Source of the DNA: Bradyrhizobium sp. B124
Lineage (GTDB): Bacteria > Pseudomonadota > Alphaproteobacteria > Rhizobiales > Xanthobacteraceae
DNA length: 64,000 nt
Direction of reading: 5' to 3'
NCBI RefSeq assembly: GCF_038967635.1
Contig: NZ_CP152413.1
Span: forward strand, 8,560,001 to 8,624,000
In this document: positions 35,563-43,292 of the stretch, one piece after another
Position numbering within the stretch: the stretch's first letter is position 1
Layout: the number at the start of each line of letters is the position of its first letter
Position numbers and translations under genes: made by a program
Notes under the pieces: generated by a model
What the model saw: the letters and a program-made list of their open reading frames with translations, nothing else
The model's database searches: none
What the model was told of the DNA's origin: nothing

Positions 35563-36885
35563 TCATTCGTGGCGATGCATCGCGGAGTCGTGCTTGGTGT
35601 CGCGCATGGTCGAGTAGATCAGGAGCGACAGGAAGATCATGCCGCTGAGATAATAGTAGAACCAGTCCTCATGCCCGATGCTCTTGAAATAGAGCGCGAC
35701 CGCAGGCGCAGTGCCGCCGAAGATCGACACCGTGATGGCGTAGGGCAAGCCGACGCCGAGCGCGCGGACATTGGTCGGGAACAGCTCGGCCTTCACGATC
35801 GCATTGATCGAGGTATAGCCGGCGACGAAGATCCAGGCGCCGCAGATCAAGAGGAAAGCGATGAAGGGCGACTTGGTCTCCTTCAGGGCGGTCAGGATCG
35901 GGATCGTCGCCAGCGTGCCGACGACGCCGAAGAAGATCAAAAGCGGCTTGCGGCCGATGCGGTCCGACAGCGCGCCATAGATCGGCTGCAGGAAGGTCGC
36001 GAAGATCAGCGAGCCGAAGATCACGAAGGTGGTCTGGTCCTCGGTGAGGCCGACCGACAGTTTCACGAAGGTCTGCATGTAGGTGGTGAAGGTATAGAAC
36101 GCCGCGGTGCCGCCGGCGGTGAGGCCGACCACCAGCAGCAATTCGCGCGGATAGTTCAACAGGCCGACGATCGAGCCGGTCGGCTTGGAGACCTTCTTGG
36201 CCTCCTCGAACGCCTCGGTCTCGTGCAGGCCGCGCCGCATCACCGCCGCGAAGATCGCGAGCATGGCGCCGATCACGAACGGAATCCGCCAGCCCCACGC
36301 CTTCAGCTCGTCCGGCGTCAGGAACACCTTTTGCAGCAACAGCAGCACGATGATCGCGGTGAGCTGGCCGCCGATCAACGTGACGTACTGGAAGCTCGAA
36401 TAGAAGCCGCGATGCTTGGCGTCAGCGACCTCGCTGAGATAGGTGGCACTGGCGCCGTATTCGCCGCCGAGGCTCAGGCCCTCGATGATGCGGGCGAGCG
36501 CCAGGATCGCCGGTGCGGCAATGCCGATCGTGGCATAGGTCGGCGTCACCGCGATGATCAGCGAGCCGAAGCACATGCAGACCACCGAGAGTGTCAGCGA
36601 CAGCCGCCTGCCATAGCGGTCGGCGATGTAGCCGAACAGCCAGCCGCCGAGCGGGCGCATCAGGAAGGTCGCGGCAAACAGCACGGCCGCATTGAGCTGC
36701 TGCACCACCGGATCGCTGTGCGGGAAGAACGCCGGCGCGAAATACAGCGCGAACGCGGTGTAGGCGTAGAAATCGTACCACTCGACCAGATTGCCGACCG
36801 AGCCGATGAAGATCGCCTTGACCCGCCGCTCGACGTCATGGATGTCGAGATGGTCGCTCGCGGATCGAGCGGTTTGTTCGGACAT
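35563..36885 (-). CDS. MFS transporter, metabolite:H+ symporter (MHS) family
   Basis: 440 residues, 12 membrane helices. MHS hallmarks GSVGNLVEWYDFYAYTAFAL, RPLGGWLFGYIADRYGRRLS and GLSLGGEYGASATYLSEVA resemble the alpha-ketoglutarate/dicarboxylate permeases (KgtP, ShiA relatives). It would import an organic acid with protons. Lies 84 bp downstream of the P450 gene on the same strand, so it could supply the P450 substrate (inference). Confidence 0.88.
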   Translation of the reverse strand: MSEQTARSASDHLDIHDVERRVKAIFIGSVGNLVEWYDFYAYTAFALYFAPAFFPHSDPVVQQLNAAVLFAATFLMRPLGGWLFGYIADRYGRRLSLTLSVVCMCFGSLIIAVTPTYATIGIAAPAILALARIIEGLSLGGEYGASATYLSEVADAKHRGFYSSFQYVTLIGGQLTAIIVLLLLQKVFLTPDELKAWGWRIPFVIGAMLAIFAAVMRRGLHETEAFEEAKKVSKPTGSIVGLLNYPRELLLVVGLTAGGTAAFYTFTTYMQTFVKLSVGLTEDQTTFVIFGSLIFATFLQPIYGALSDRIGRKPLLIFFGVVGTLATIPILTALKETKSPFIAFLLICGAWIFVAGYTSINAIVKAELFPTNVRALGVGLPYAITVSIFGGTAPAVALYFKSIGHEDWFYYYLSGMIFLSLLIYSTMRDTKHDSAMHRHE

Positions 36886-36969
36886 TGGCAGGCCTCCCCG
36901 GATTCTCTGGCGCGATTCCGGGGCAACCTATCTCATTTGCGTGGTGCGATGTAACTGCTGTCCTGTTCT

Positions 36970-38196
36970 TCAGGCGTTCTTGCCGAACAGAACGGGCAGT
37001 TGACGAGGGCCGCGCACCGTGCCTTCGGACCAGGTGACCTTGCCGGCCGGGTCGAGGCGGAAATCCGGAATCCGCTTCAGCCATTCCTCGATCGCCACCT
37101 GCATCTCCATCCGGGCCAGGTTGGAACCGACGCAGCGGTGGATGCCGAGGCCGAAGGCGGCGTGACGGTTCTCCTTGCGGTCGATCACGACCTTGTCCGC
37201 ATCGGGGAACATCGCGGGGTCGCGGTTGGCCGCGGGGAAGGACAGCAGCACCATGTTGCCGGCCTTGACCGGGCAGCCGGAGATCGTGGTTTCCTTCATC
37301 ACCTCGCGCGCCATCGTTACCGGCGAATAGGCGCGCAGGAATTCCTCGATCGCGGTCGGGATCAGCGCCGGCTCCGCGACCAGCCGCTCGCGATCGGCGG
37401 GCGTCTTGGCGAGGTGCCAGAGCGAGGAGCCGAGCGCGCTCCAGGTGGTGTCGATGCCGGCGATCAGGAGCAGCCGCAGCGAGCCGAGCACGTGCTCGTC
37501 GGTCAGCGGCTGGCCGCCGGGGCCCTTGGCCCGCAGCAGCTGCGAGATCAGATCGTCGCCCGGCTCAAGCTTGCGCTGCTCGAGATGGGCCATGAAGTAG
37601 CCGGTCATCTCGCGCACGCCGCTCATCATCTCGTTCTCGTCCTTGATGCCGAGCTCGAGGATCTGGTGGATCCACTTGATGAAAAGGTCGCCGTCCTTCT
37701 CCGGAATCCCCAGCATGTGCGCGATCGCGCGCACCGGGATGTGCTTGGTGTAGCGCGCCGCGGCGTCGCAATGGCCATCGGCGATGAATTCGTCGATCAG
37801 CTCGTTGCAGATCGCGCGCACCCGCGGCTCCAGCCGCTTCATCGCGTCCGGCGTGAAGGGCGGCAGCAGCACCTGCTTGGCGGGCTTGTGCTCCGGCGGA
37901 TCGGAGGTAATCGGCGGCGCGCGGGCGGTGATCTCGGGGCGGACGTCGCGCACGATGACGCGGCGCGAGGAGAAGTGCTCGGTGTCGTAGGCGATCTCCT
38001 TCACCGCCTGATAGGTGGTCGGCATGTAGCAGCCGAGGAAGCGCTCGGTGTGCACGACCGGCGAGGCGGTGCGCAGCGTCTCCCAGATCGGGAACGGGTC
38101 GTCGGTCCACACCGGATCGGTATGGTCGAAATCATGGACCCAGTCGGTGACCGGGGGATGTTCGGGCAGATAGGTTGCGGACGGGGAATCGGACAT
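36970..38196 (-). CDS. Cytochrome P450 (soluble, ferredoxin-dependent)
   Basis: 408 residues. I-helix oxygen groove AGIDTT (246-251), K-helix ExxR at Glu285/Arg288, and haem loop FGLGIHRCVG with the thiolate Cys355. Class I bacterial monooxygenase; substrate unknown. ATG 38196 starts the usual MSDSPSATYLPEHPPV-type N-terminus; GAAGGAAA precedes. The small ferredoxin gene lies 74 bp upstream on the same strand and is the natural electron donor. No ferredoxin reductase is in the window. Confidence 0.92.
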   Translation of the reverse strand: MSDSPSATYLPEHPPVTDWVHDFDHTDPVWTDDPFPIWETLRTASPVVHTERFLGCYMPTTYQAVKEIAYDTEHFSSRRVIVRDVRPEITARAPPITSDPPEHKPAKQVLLPPFTPDAMKRLEPRVRAICNELIDEFIADGHCDAAARYTKHIPVRAIAHMLGIPEKDGDLFIKWIHQILELGIKDENEMMSGVREMTGYFMAHLEQRKLEPGDDLISQLLRAKGPGGQPLTDEHVLGSLRLLLIAGIDTTWSALGSSLWHLAKTPADRERLVAEPALIPTAIEEFLRAYSPVTMAREVMKETTISGCPVKAGNMVLLSFPAANRDPAMFPDADKVVIDRKENRHAAFGLGIHRCVGSNLARMEMQVAIEEWLKRIPDFRLDPAGKVTWSEGTVRGPRQLPVLFGKNA

Positions 38197-38270
38197 CGGC
38201 TCGTTTCCTTCTCGTTCGATCAAAACGCTGGTCGGCTCAACGGGAGGCACCCAGCCATCCCTGCTGGCCG

Positions 38271-38477
38271 CTATTCCTCGGTGACTTCGATCGCGATTTC
38301 CGGGCAGTTGGTCTGCGCGAGCCAGGCCTTGTCCTCGAGCCCGGCCGGAACGGTCCCGTCGCCGACTTCATGGGCGTTGCCGTATTCGTCGAGCTCGAAC
38401 AGTTCAGGGGCGAGCGATTTGCAGCGGGCGTGACCCTGGCATTTGTCCTGGTCGACGCGGATTTTGAGCTTGGACAT
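38271..38477 (-). CDS. P450-partner ferredoxin with a CxxHxxC cluster motif
   Basis: 68 residues. Single-cluster ferredoxin of the 3Fe-4S/atypical type: Cys13, His16, Cys19 (CQGHARC) and Cys58 followed by Pro (NCPE). In such ferredoxins His stands where a fourth ligand Cys would be; related proteins serve bacterial P450s, for example in Rhodopseudomonas. First gene of the leftward P450 unit, with a good promoter about 115-145 bp upstream. GGAGAG precedes the ATG. Confidence 0.92.
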   Translation of the reverse strand: MSKLKIRVDQDKCQGHARCKSLAPELFELDEYGNAHEVGDGTVPAGLEDKAWLAQTNCPEIAIEVTEE

Positions 38478-38540
38478 GCAAGCACTCTCCCTCGGCTCTG
38501 GCGCACGGATGGGCGCGCTGGGTTCCTCATTTTAGTTTAT

Positions 38541-38583
38541 GCAAGTTCCAGCTTGCTTGGGCGGCCTCTTACCGGCCGCCAAG
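38541..38583 (-). promoter_or_regulatory. Structured leader of the ferredoxin-P450 transcript
   Basis: Two hairpins lie between the predicted promoter and the ferredoxin start: GCAAG/CTTGC (38541-38556) and CTTGGGCGGCC with GGCCGCCAAG (38556-38583, one bulged G). The second begins near the expected transcript start, so it may be an operator or a 5' stabiliser. Confidence 0.35.
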
Positions 38584-38592
38584 TTATAGCAT

Positions 38593-38621
38593 ATTACATT
38601 ACTGTCGCGGTTGTCCGTCAA
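38593..38621 (-). promoter_or_regulatory. Sigma-70-type promoter for the ferredoxin-P450 unit
   Basis: On the minus strand TTGACG (38621-38616), 17-bp spacer, TGTAAT (38598-38593): each box matches five of six consensus bases with ideal spacing. The remainder of the 38478-38933 gap holds no recognisable gene. Confidence 0.6.
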
Positions 38622-38933
38622 GCGAAAATTCAGCGGGGGGCAGTCCCGCCACAGGTTACGAAAACCTTCGCAACTACTGATTTTTGGGTGCCCGGAGGCT
38701 GATGCCTGGGTCCCCGCCGGTCCCGGCGAGGGAAGCGGTGTCCGCGATCGGGCGTGTTGTCTTCTCAAGGTGAGACTGGTGGCGCGGCAGCCGACAAGAC
38801 GCCATCGACGTCTGTGGCCATGACCTCGCGCCACGTTGCGCTGGGGATCTCTCGCGATCGACCGGCACAATGCTCGCACCCCCTGCCGCGCGGCGGCGCT
38901 CGGTTGCCGCGCGCGGCAGCAGGTCGTCGGCGG
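38622..38933. other. Non-coding gap between the caspase unit and the P450 unit
   Basis: About 310 bases without a supportable gene. At 38883-38919 the arms CTGCCGCGCG/CGCGCGGCAG form a hairpin starting 14 bp after the caspase gene stop (reading leftward), with no T tract. The rest shows nothing recognisable; short open frames here have no start signals. Confidence 0.5.
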
Positions 38934-40313
38934 CTATGCCGGTACGAGTGGCGGTGATGCGATTGCGCCATTCAAGGCGATCGTCGGCGCGGATGCCGCG
39001 TCTGAATCAGCCGTCGAGACCGCGTAATTGTCCCATCGGCCCAGATCAAATGTGCTCGCGGTGAGAATTCGGAAGTAAAGCGCACTGTTATTGCGTAATG
39101 CCGCCCAAGCATAGGGTGGCAGGTTATATGTGGCGCCGGTGAAGCGCGACTTGACCTGCGGGTCGTTCCACGAGGCGTAGAAATTGTCGGCGGTTCGTTG
39201 TGCCGGATAGCCAAAACAGTTCGGGTCGCTCGTGATCTCAAATGCATAATACGCGTTGGCGCCGGGCGTTACGTTGAAGGCGGGGCCGTTGCTTTTCGAA
39301 CGATCGTAAGTGTTGGGGCCGGTGACCACAGGACCCTGCTGGGTGGTGGGCGGCTTTGCCGGTTGGCCCGTCGCCGAGGTGCGTTGATCGACCACGATCG
39401 TTAGTGGCTTCGAGTTGGTGAAGACGTCATCGTTGACCCCGACCGTAAAGTAGTTCGGTGTCTGTTCGGGTGGCATCAGCGCCAGGATCGCTTGATGGAA
39501 TTGCGGCAGCGAGCCGGTGAAATTGCCGCTGTTCCAGACCGACAGGAGTTTTTCGGTAAAGAGCCCGTTGCTCTGGCCGTCCTGCGATTCCTGATTGTCT
39601 TGACAGCCGGAGATCAGGATCACCGAAGCGGTAATCTCGCCACGCTTGCGGGTCCATTGCGCGGCTTCGTACATCGGCAGGTCGCGCTCGAAGACATCGA
39701 GTGCGACGGAGGGAGGAATCGACCGCTTTTGTGTCGCGGCAACGTCAGGAGCGGGGCCGCGCGCGCGCGTATTTGCAGCAGGCGCGTAAACCGACTTGAG
39801 GTTCTGTAGTCCGCGGCCCTGCGGGAAGATTGGAATTGCTTTGCGTTTCGACTGCGGCCATCGGATGCCGCTCGGGATGAACAGCTCTCGAATGACGGTG
39901 CCGCTGTGGCAACTGTCCGAATAGACCTCGATGCGCACGTTGGCCGCAAACTGGCCCCACAGATTGTAGAGCTCGTGTCCGAGGACCATGCGGTCGTAAG
40001 CCACCCAGGTGTCGTCAAGACCATTGGGCGAGTCGCCGGTCGTGTCCGGGACCTGGCCGCCGTGACCGGAATAGGAGATGACGCAGGTATCTCCGGACTG
40101 CAAATTGTACGCAGCCTGGCCGATGGCTCCGAGAATGGCGTCGGCGGTCGCCTCACCATCAAGAAGCTTCTGCGTCGTGAAACCCTGCGACTGACAAATC
40201 GTCTCCATCGCATTGGCATCGTTGATGCAGCCGGCCAGCGTGCCCGCCCAGCCGTTGTACTTCGATGCATCGACGCCGTTCAAACCAACATGTAGCGAAA
40301 AGCCCTGACTCAT
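38934..40313 (-). CDS. Caspase-family (peptidase C14) protease
   Basis: 459 residues. The caspase fold opens with FSLHVGLNGVDASKYNGWAG and CINDANAMETICQSQGF; the catalytic dyad is His84 in VISYSGHGGQVPD and Cys135 in VYSDSCHSGTV, followed by the small-subunit-like VILISGCQDNQESQDGQSNG and LFTEKLL. Residues about 310-459 are an extra C-terminal domain (YYAFEITSDPNCFGYPAQRT ... FDLGRWDNYA) of unknown type after a Pro/Thr-rich linker. No signal peptide, so cytosolic. AGGAGGAG precedes the ATG. Third gene of a leftward unit with two large unknown proteins, 12 bp behind the second. Bacterial caspases often execute proteolytic switches or cell death; what this one cuts is unknown. Confidence 0.88.
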   Translation of the reverse strand: MSQGFSLHVGLNGVDASKYNGWAGTLAGCINDANAMETICQSQGFTTQKLLDGEATADAILGAIGQAAYNLQSGDTCVISYSGHGGQVPDTTGDSPNGLDDTWVAYDRMVLGHELYNLWGQFAANVRIEVYSDSCHSGTVIRELFIPSGIRWPQSKRKAIPIFPQGRGLQNLKSVYAPAANTRARGPAPDVAATQKRSIPPSVALDVFERDLPMYEAAQWTRKRGEITASVILISGCQDNQESQDGQSNGLFTEKLLSVWNSGNFTGSLPQFHQAILALMPPEQTPNYFTVGVNDDVFTNSKPLTIVVDQRTSATGQPAKPPTTQQGPVVTGPNTYDRSKSNGPAFNVTPGANAYYAFEITSDPNCFGYPAQRTADNFYASWNDPQVKSRFTGATYNLPPYAWAALRNNSALYFRILTASTFDLGRWDNYAVSTADSDAASAPTIALNGAIASPPLVPA

Positions 40314-40325
40314 AACATTCTCCTC

Positions 40326-43277
40326 CTACAGAAGATCAGCGGTAATTCCGATGACGCTGCCCTTGTTAAGGTCCCAATTGCGCCAGGCGGTCGTGAGCGT
40401 GCCGCTTGCGCGGGTCTCGACCAGCGCGAACTGCAGTGTCTGATGTGCCAGATAGTCGTTGATCGGCAGCGTAAACGAAGCGTCGGCCGTACTGGCTTCA
40501 GCCAGACTGATGGTCTCGATGTGGCTGTTTCCCTCGAGGCGTGCCTGGACGGCAAGTGCAGTCAACTGATGGTTGGAAAAGTTGAGCTGATTGATGAACG
40601 TCACGGTGCTGGTGACGTCTTCGACGAACACGTCAAGCTCCTCGATCGACGTCGCAGCGACTGCGGTGGCGTTGGCAAACGCTCGCGTGGTCGCCGGATC
40701 AACTTTCGCGGTGACGGTCGTCCCTGGCGCGAGCGTGGTGTTTACGGCCACAACCTGGCTTGTCCCGCTTGCCGTCGACGTGACCAGGTCCGTGACGTTC
40801 ATGGCCTGCTGTGTGCGATTGGTGAGTGTCGCGGTGTCGCCTTGCAGTGCCACCGTCACCGGGCCGGATTCGGGAGGTCCAACCACATTGCTGTCGACGA
40901 TCAGCGCGGCGTTGACGCTGCTGCCGTCCGGCAGCGTGAAGGTAACGCCGCCCTGAATGCCGGTGCGATCGAGCACGGCGGTAAGGAGCGCGGCATTGGC
41001 CAGCGGCAGGCTGAGAGTAATGGTGATGGCGTCGAGTACGGTGACTGCTTGCGGCGTGCCCAATTCGGCGGTTAACGCCCACGAATAGCCGACCGTGGCC
41101 GCGACGAACGGATCCGTCGGATAGACGATCGCCGGCGTGCTGCCCGACGGCGTCAGGGCGACAAGCTTCGCGCCGAGCTGCAGCAACGCCCCGGGAGAGA
41201 CGTCCGGAATCAGTGTCGTGGTCAAGGCGTACCGATTGTTCGCCGGATCGACATCGAGCAGGCCATACAGCATGATCATCGGTCGGAAGGCCTTGCTGCC
41301 GCTTCCGTCGCCGAAACGCCCGACCCGGTACGCGGTCGGCGCGACCATGAAGCGTCCTGGCTGTTGCAGCGAGCGAAACACGCGGAACGCCGGATCACGC
41401 AACGTGGTGACTTCATCGAATGCTTTCAGCGCGGTTTCGCCGAGCTTCAGGGAATCCTGGCAGCCGATCGCTGTTGCAACCCCGGCGTCATTGCGCTGGA
41501 GATAGAAGTTCCCGTAGCTGCCGCACGGCAGCGAAGCGTCGGTGGTCTCCTCGCGTACCAACGAACGCGTCACCAGCGTCCGGTGCGGAGTGATTGTTGC
41601 CGGGATAAGATGCGGCTGAATGTCCGCAGGCGGTATTGGCGTGACCGTGAGGTGCGAGACGGCCGGTGTCGCCGGTGCCCGTCCGGCAATCGAAGGGCTC
41701 TCGCGGTCGAACTGCACCGAACCAGACGCACTGACGATCTTCAGGTCCTGCCTGACCAGCGTTGGTCCGCGCACCTGCGCCGGCAGATCGTTGACGGTGG
41801 CCACCTTGGCAATCTGGTGGACGAGGCCGCCTCCGATCACGTGGAACGTCTGGGGGCTGTAAAAGATGTACTGGTAGGAGGTGAAAGCGTAGGAGACGAC
41901 GACGCGCGGCGGCTCACCGGTTCCGGGAAATGCCAGTGACGCATAGGTCAGCCGCACCCAGTCGTCGAGCAACGCAACGGTGATCGTGATCTGGTCGCCG
42001 GTCTGGGACACCGTCCCGGGAAATCGCTGGGATTGAATCTCGCTGGTGCCCGCACGGCGATACGGAATCTGCAGCGCGCATGACAGATTTTGCAACGGAA
42101 CCGCTTGCAGCTTGCGATCCGGATTGGCGGCGGCGGCGGCCGTCTCTGGTGTCATCGCGGCCTTGACGGTGAGCCGCACGGTTGCTGTCAATCCGGTTCT
42201 TGCGGTGCCGTCCGAGCCAAGCACCGAGCCGGTTTTTGCCAGCACAAAGGAGAACGCCGCGTTCGCGGCATTGTCGCTGGCCGCCGGCTTCACCAATGTG
42301 AAGGTCGGTGCATACCAGCCGGCCTTCGGGTCGAGCGCATCGGGCCACCAATGCGCGGCGACATCGGACACCACCGGGTAGTTCTGGGTGGGAGACTGGG
42401 TATCATCGAGGTGCAGCGGCAGCACGTACATATCGTTGCCGATGAACGTATGTGCGTGCGCATTGAGAGCGATGCCCTGGCTCGTGGCGCCGCCCGAGAT
42501 CAGCGCGGCCGCCGAAGGCTGCACGATGTGGCTTGCTGTCATCGCGAACGGCAGGGAGGTGAGCCGGTTGTTCATTGCAACAAGCGGCACCGCCGCCGGC
42601 GCCGCCCGCAATGCCGTTTCACCGCCCGACAGGTTCTTCCGCAACGGCGGCACACGGTTCGCGGTGCCGTCGGCATTCACGACCAGCAGAGACAAATAAA
42701 GGTTGCGATCCAGGCCATCGAGAATCCCGCCAAGCACGAGGTCGAGCGACAAATCGTCAATTGGTGGACCGTCGACGATCTCGGTCACAAGTCGAAGCCG
42801 CGATGCCCGTCGGTCGAACGCGTAGAGCACGTCGAGCGCGGCTTCCGGCGGCAGGGACGTGGCGATGGTGCCCTCGACCCGCGTTCCGAACAGGTCGGTG
42901 CCGGCATAGAATGCGCGACTGTCACGCAGCGAGCACCGGCCGGCACGGACGAACAGCTTCCGGCATGGTGCGTCCAGCCGCGAGGCGAGGGCCGCGATGT
43001 CCTGTTCGGGGGTCTCGAACGCAATCACCAGCGACAGCGAACCGCATGTCACCAGCGGTGCGATGGAGGCGTCGTCGAGCGTCGGCATGCGCGACAGCAC
43101 CAGTGTCAACGCCACCCGCGGGCGGCCGGCGATGTCGCGCGCCACCCGCGGCTTGCCCGAGAGATGGTCGTAACCATCTCTCGTACGCCGCACCTGGACC
43201 GATGCTGGACCCGGCAGATCAAGCCTGCTCCAGCCGGATGTCGTGCTCGGCGCGATGTGTGGTCCAAGGGCAGACAT
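40326..43277 (-). CDS. Large protein of unknown family, second gene of the caspase unit
   Basis: 983 residues; not recognised. No signal peptide or membrane helix, so probably cytosolic. The N-terminal 250 residues are mixed alpha/beta (LALTLVLSRMPTLDDAS-like strand patterns, EIVDGPPIDDLSLDLVLGGI). From about 260 the chain is rich in Thr, Val and Ala with alternating hydrophobic residues, suggesting several beta-sandwich modules. Residues 881-983 appear related to residues 552-656 of the 762-aa protein upstream. Six-base GGAG-type ribosome site six bases before the ATG. It starts 15 bp after the upstream gene and ends 12 bp before the caspase gene, so the three are one operon. A structural or sensor protein, or the protease substrate, is possible; nothing proves it. 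Confidence 0.8.
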   Translation of the reverse strand: MSALGPHIAPSTTSGWSRLDLPGPASVQVRRTRDGYDHLSGKPRVARDIAGRPRVALTLVLSRMPTLDDASIAPLVTCGSLSLVIAFETPEQDIAALASRLDAPCRKLFVRAGRCSLRDSRAFYAGTDLFGTRVEGTIATSLPPEAALDVLYAFDRRASRLRLVTEIVDGPPIDDLSLDLVLGGILDGLDRNLYLSLLVVNADGTANRVPPLRKNLSGGETALRAAPAAVPLVAMNNRLTSLPFAMTASHIVQPSAAALISGGATSQGIALNAHAHTFIGNDMYVLPLHLDDTQSPTQNYPVVSDVAAHWWPDALDPKAGWYAPTFTLVKPAASDNAANAAFSFVLAKTGSVLGSDGTARTGLTATVRLTVKAAMTPETAAAAANPDRKLQAVPLQNLSCALQIPYRRAGTSEIQSQRFPGTVSQTGDQITITVALLDDWVRLTYASLAFPGTGEPPRVVVSYAFTSYQYIFYSPQTFHVIGGGLVHQIAKVATVNDLPAQVRGPTLVRQDLKIVSASGSVQFDRESPSIAGRAPATPAVSHLTVTPIPPADIQPHLIPATITPHRTLVTRSLVREETTDASLPCGSYGNFYLQRNDAGVATAIGCQDSLKLGETALKAFDEVTTLRDPAFRVFRSLQQPGRFMVAPTAYRVGRFGDGSGSKAFRPMIMLYGLLDVDPANNRYALTTTLIPDVSPGALLQLGAKLVALTPSGSTPAIVYPTDPFVAATVGYSWALTAELGTPQAVTVLDAITITLSLPLANAALLTAVLDRTGIQGGVTFTLPDGSSVNAALIVDSNVVGPPESGPVTVALQGDTATLTNRTQQAMNVTDLVTSTASGTSQVVAVNTTLAPGTTVTAKVDPATTRAFANATAVAATSIEELDVFVEDVTSTVTFINQLNFSNHQLTALAVQARLEGNSHIETISLAEASTADASFTLPINDYLAHQTLQFALVETRASGTLTTAWRNWDLNKGSVIGITADLL

Positions 43278-43292
43278 GGCTGCTCCGCCCGA

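Noticed and set aside
38532..38879. Leftward open frame upstream of the ferredoxin gene
   Set aside because: Overlaps the promoter and hairpins found there, and the composition is Arg/Pro-rich without family resemblance.
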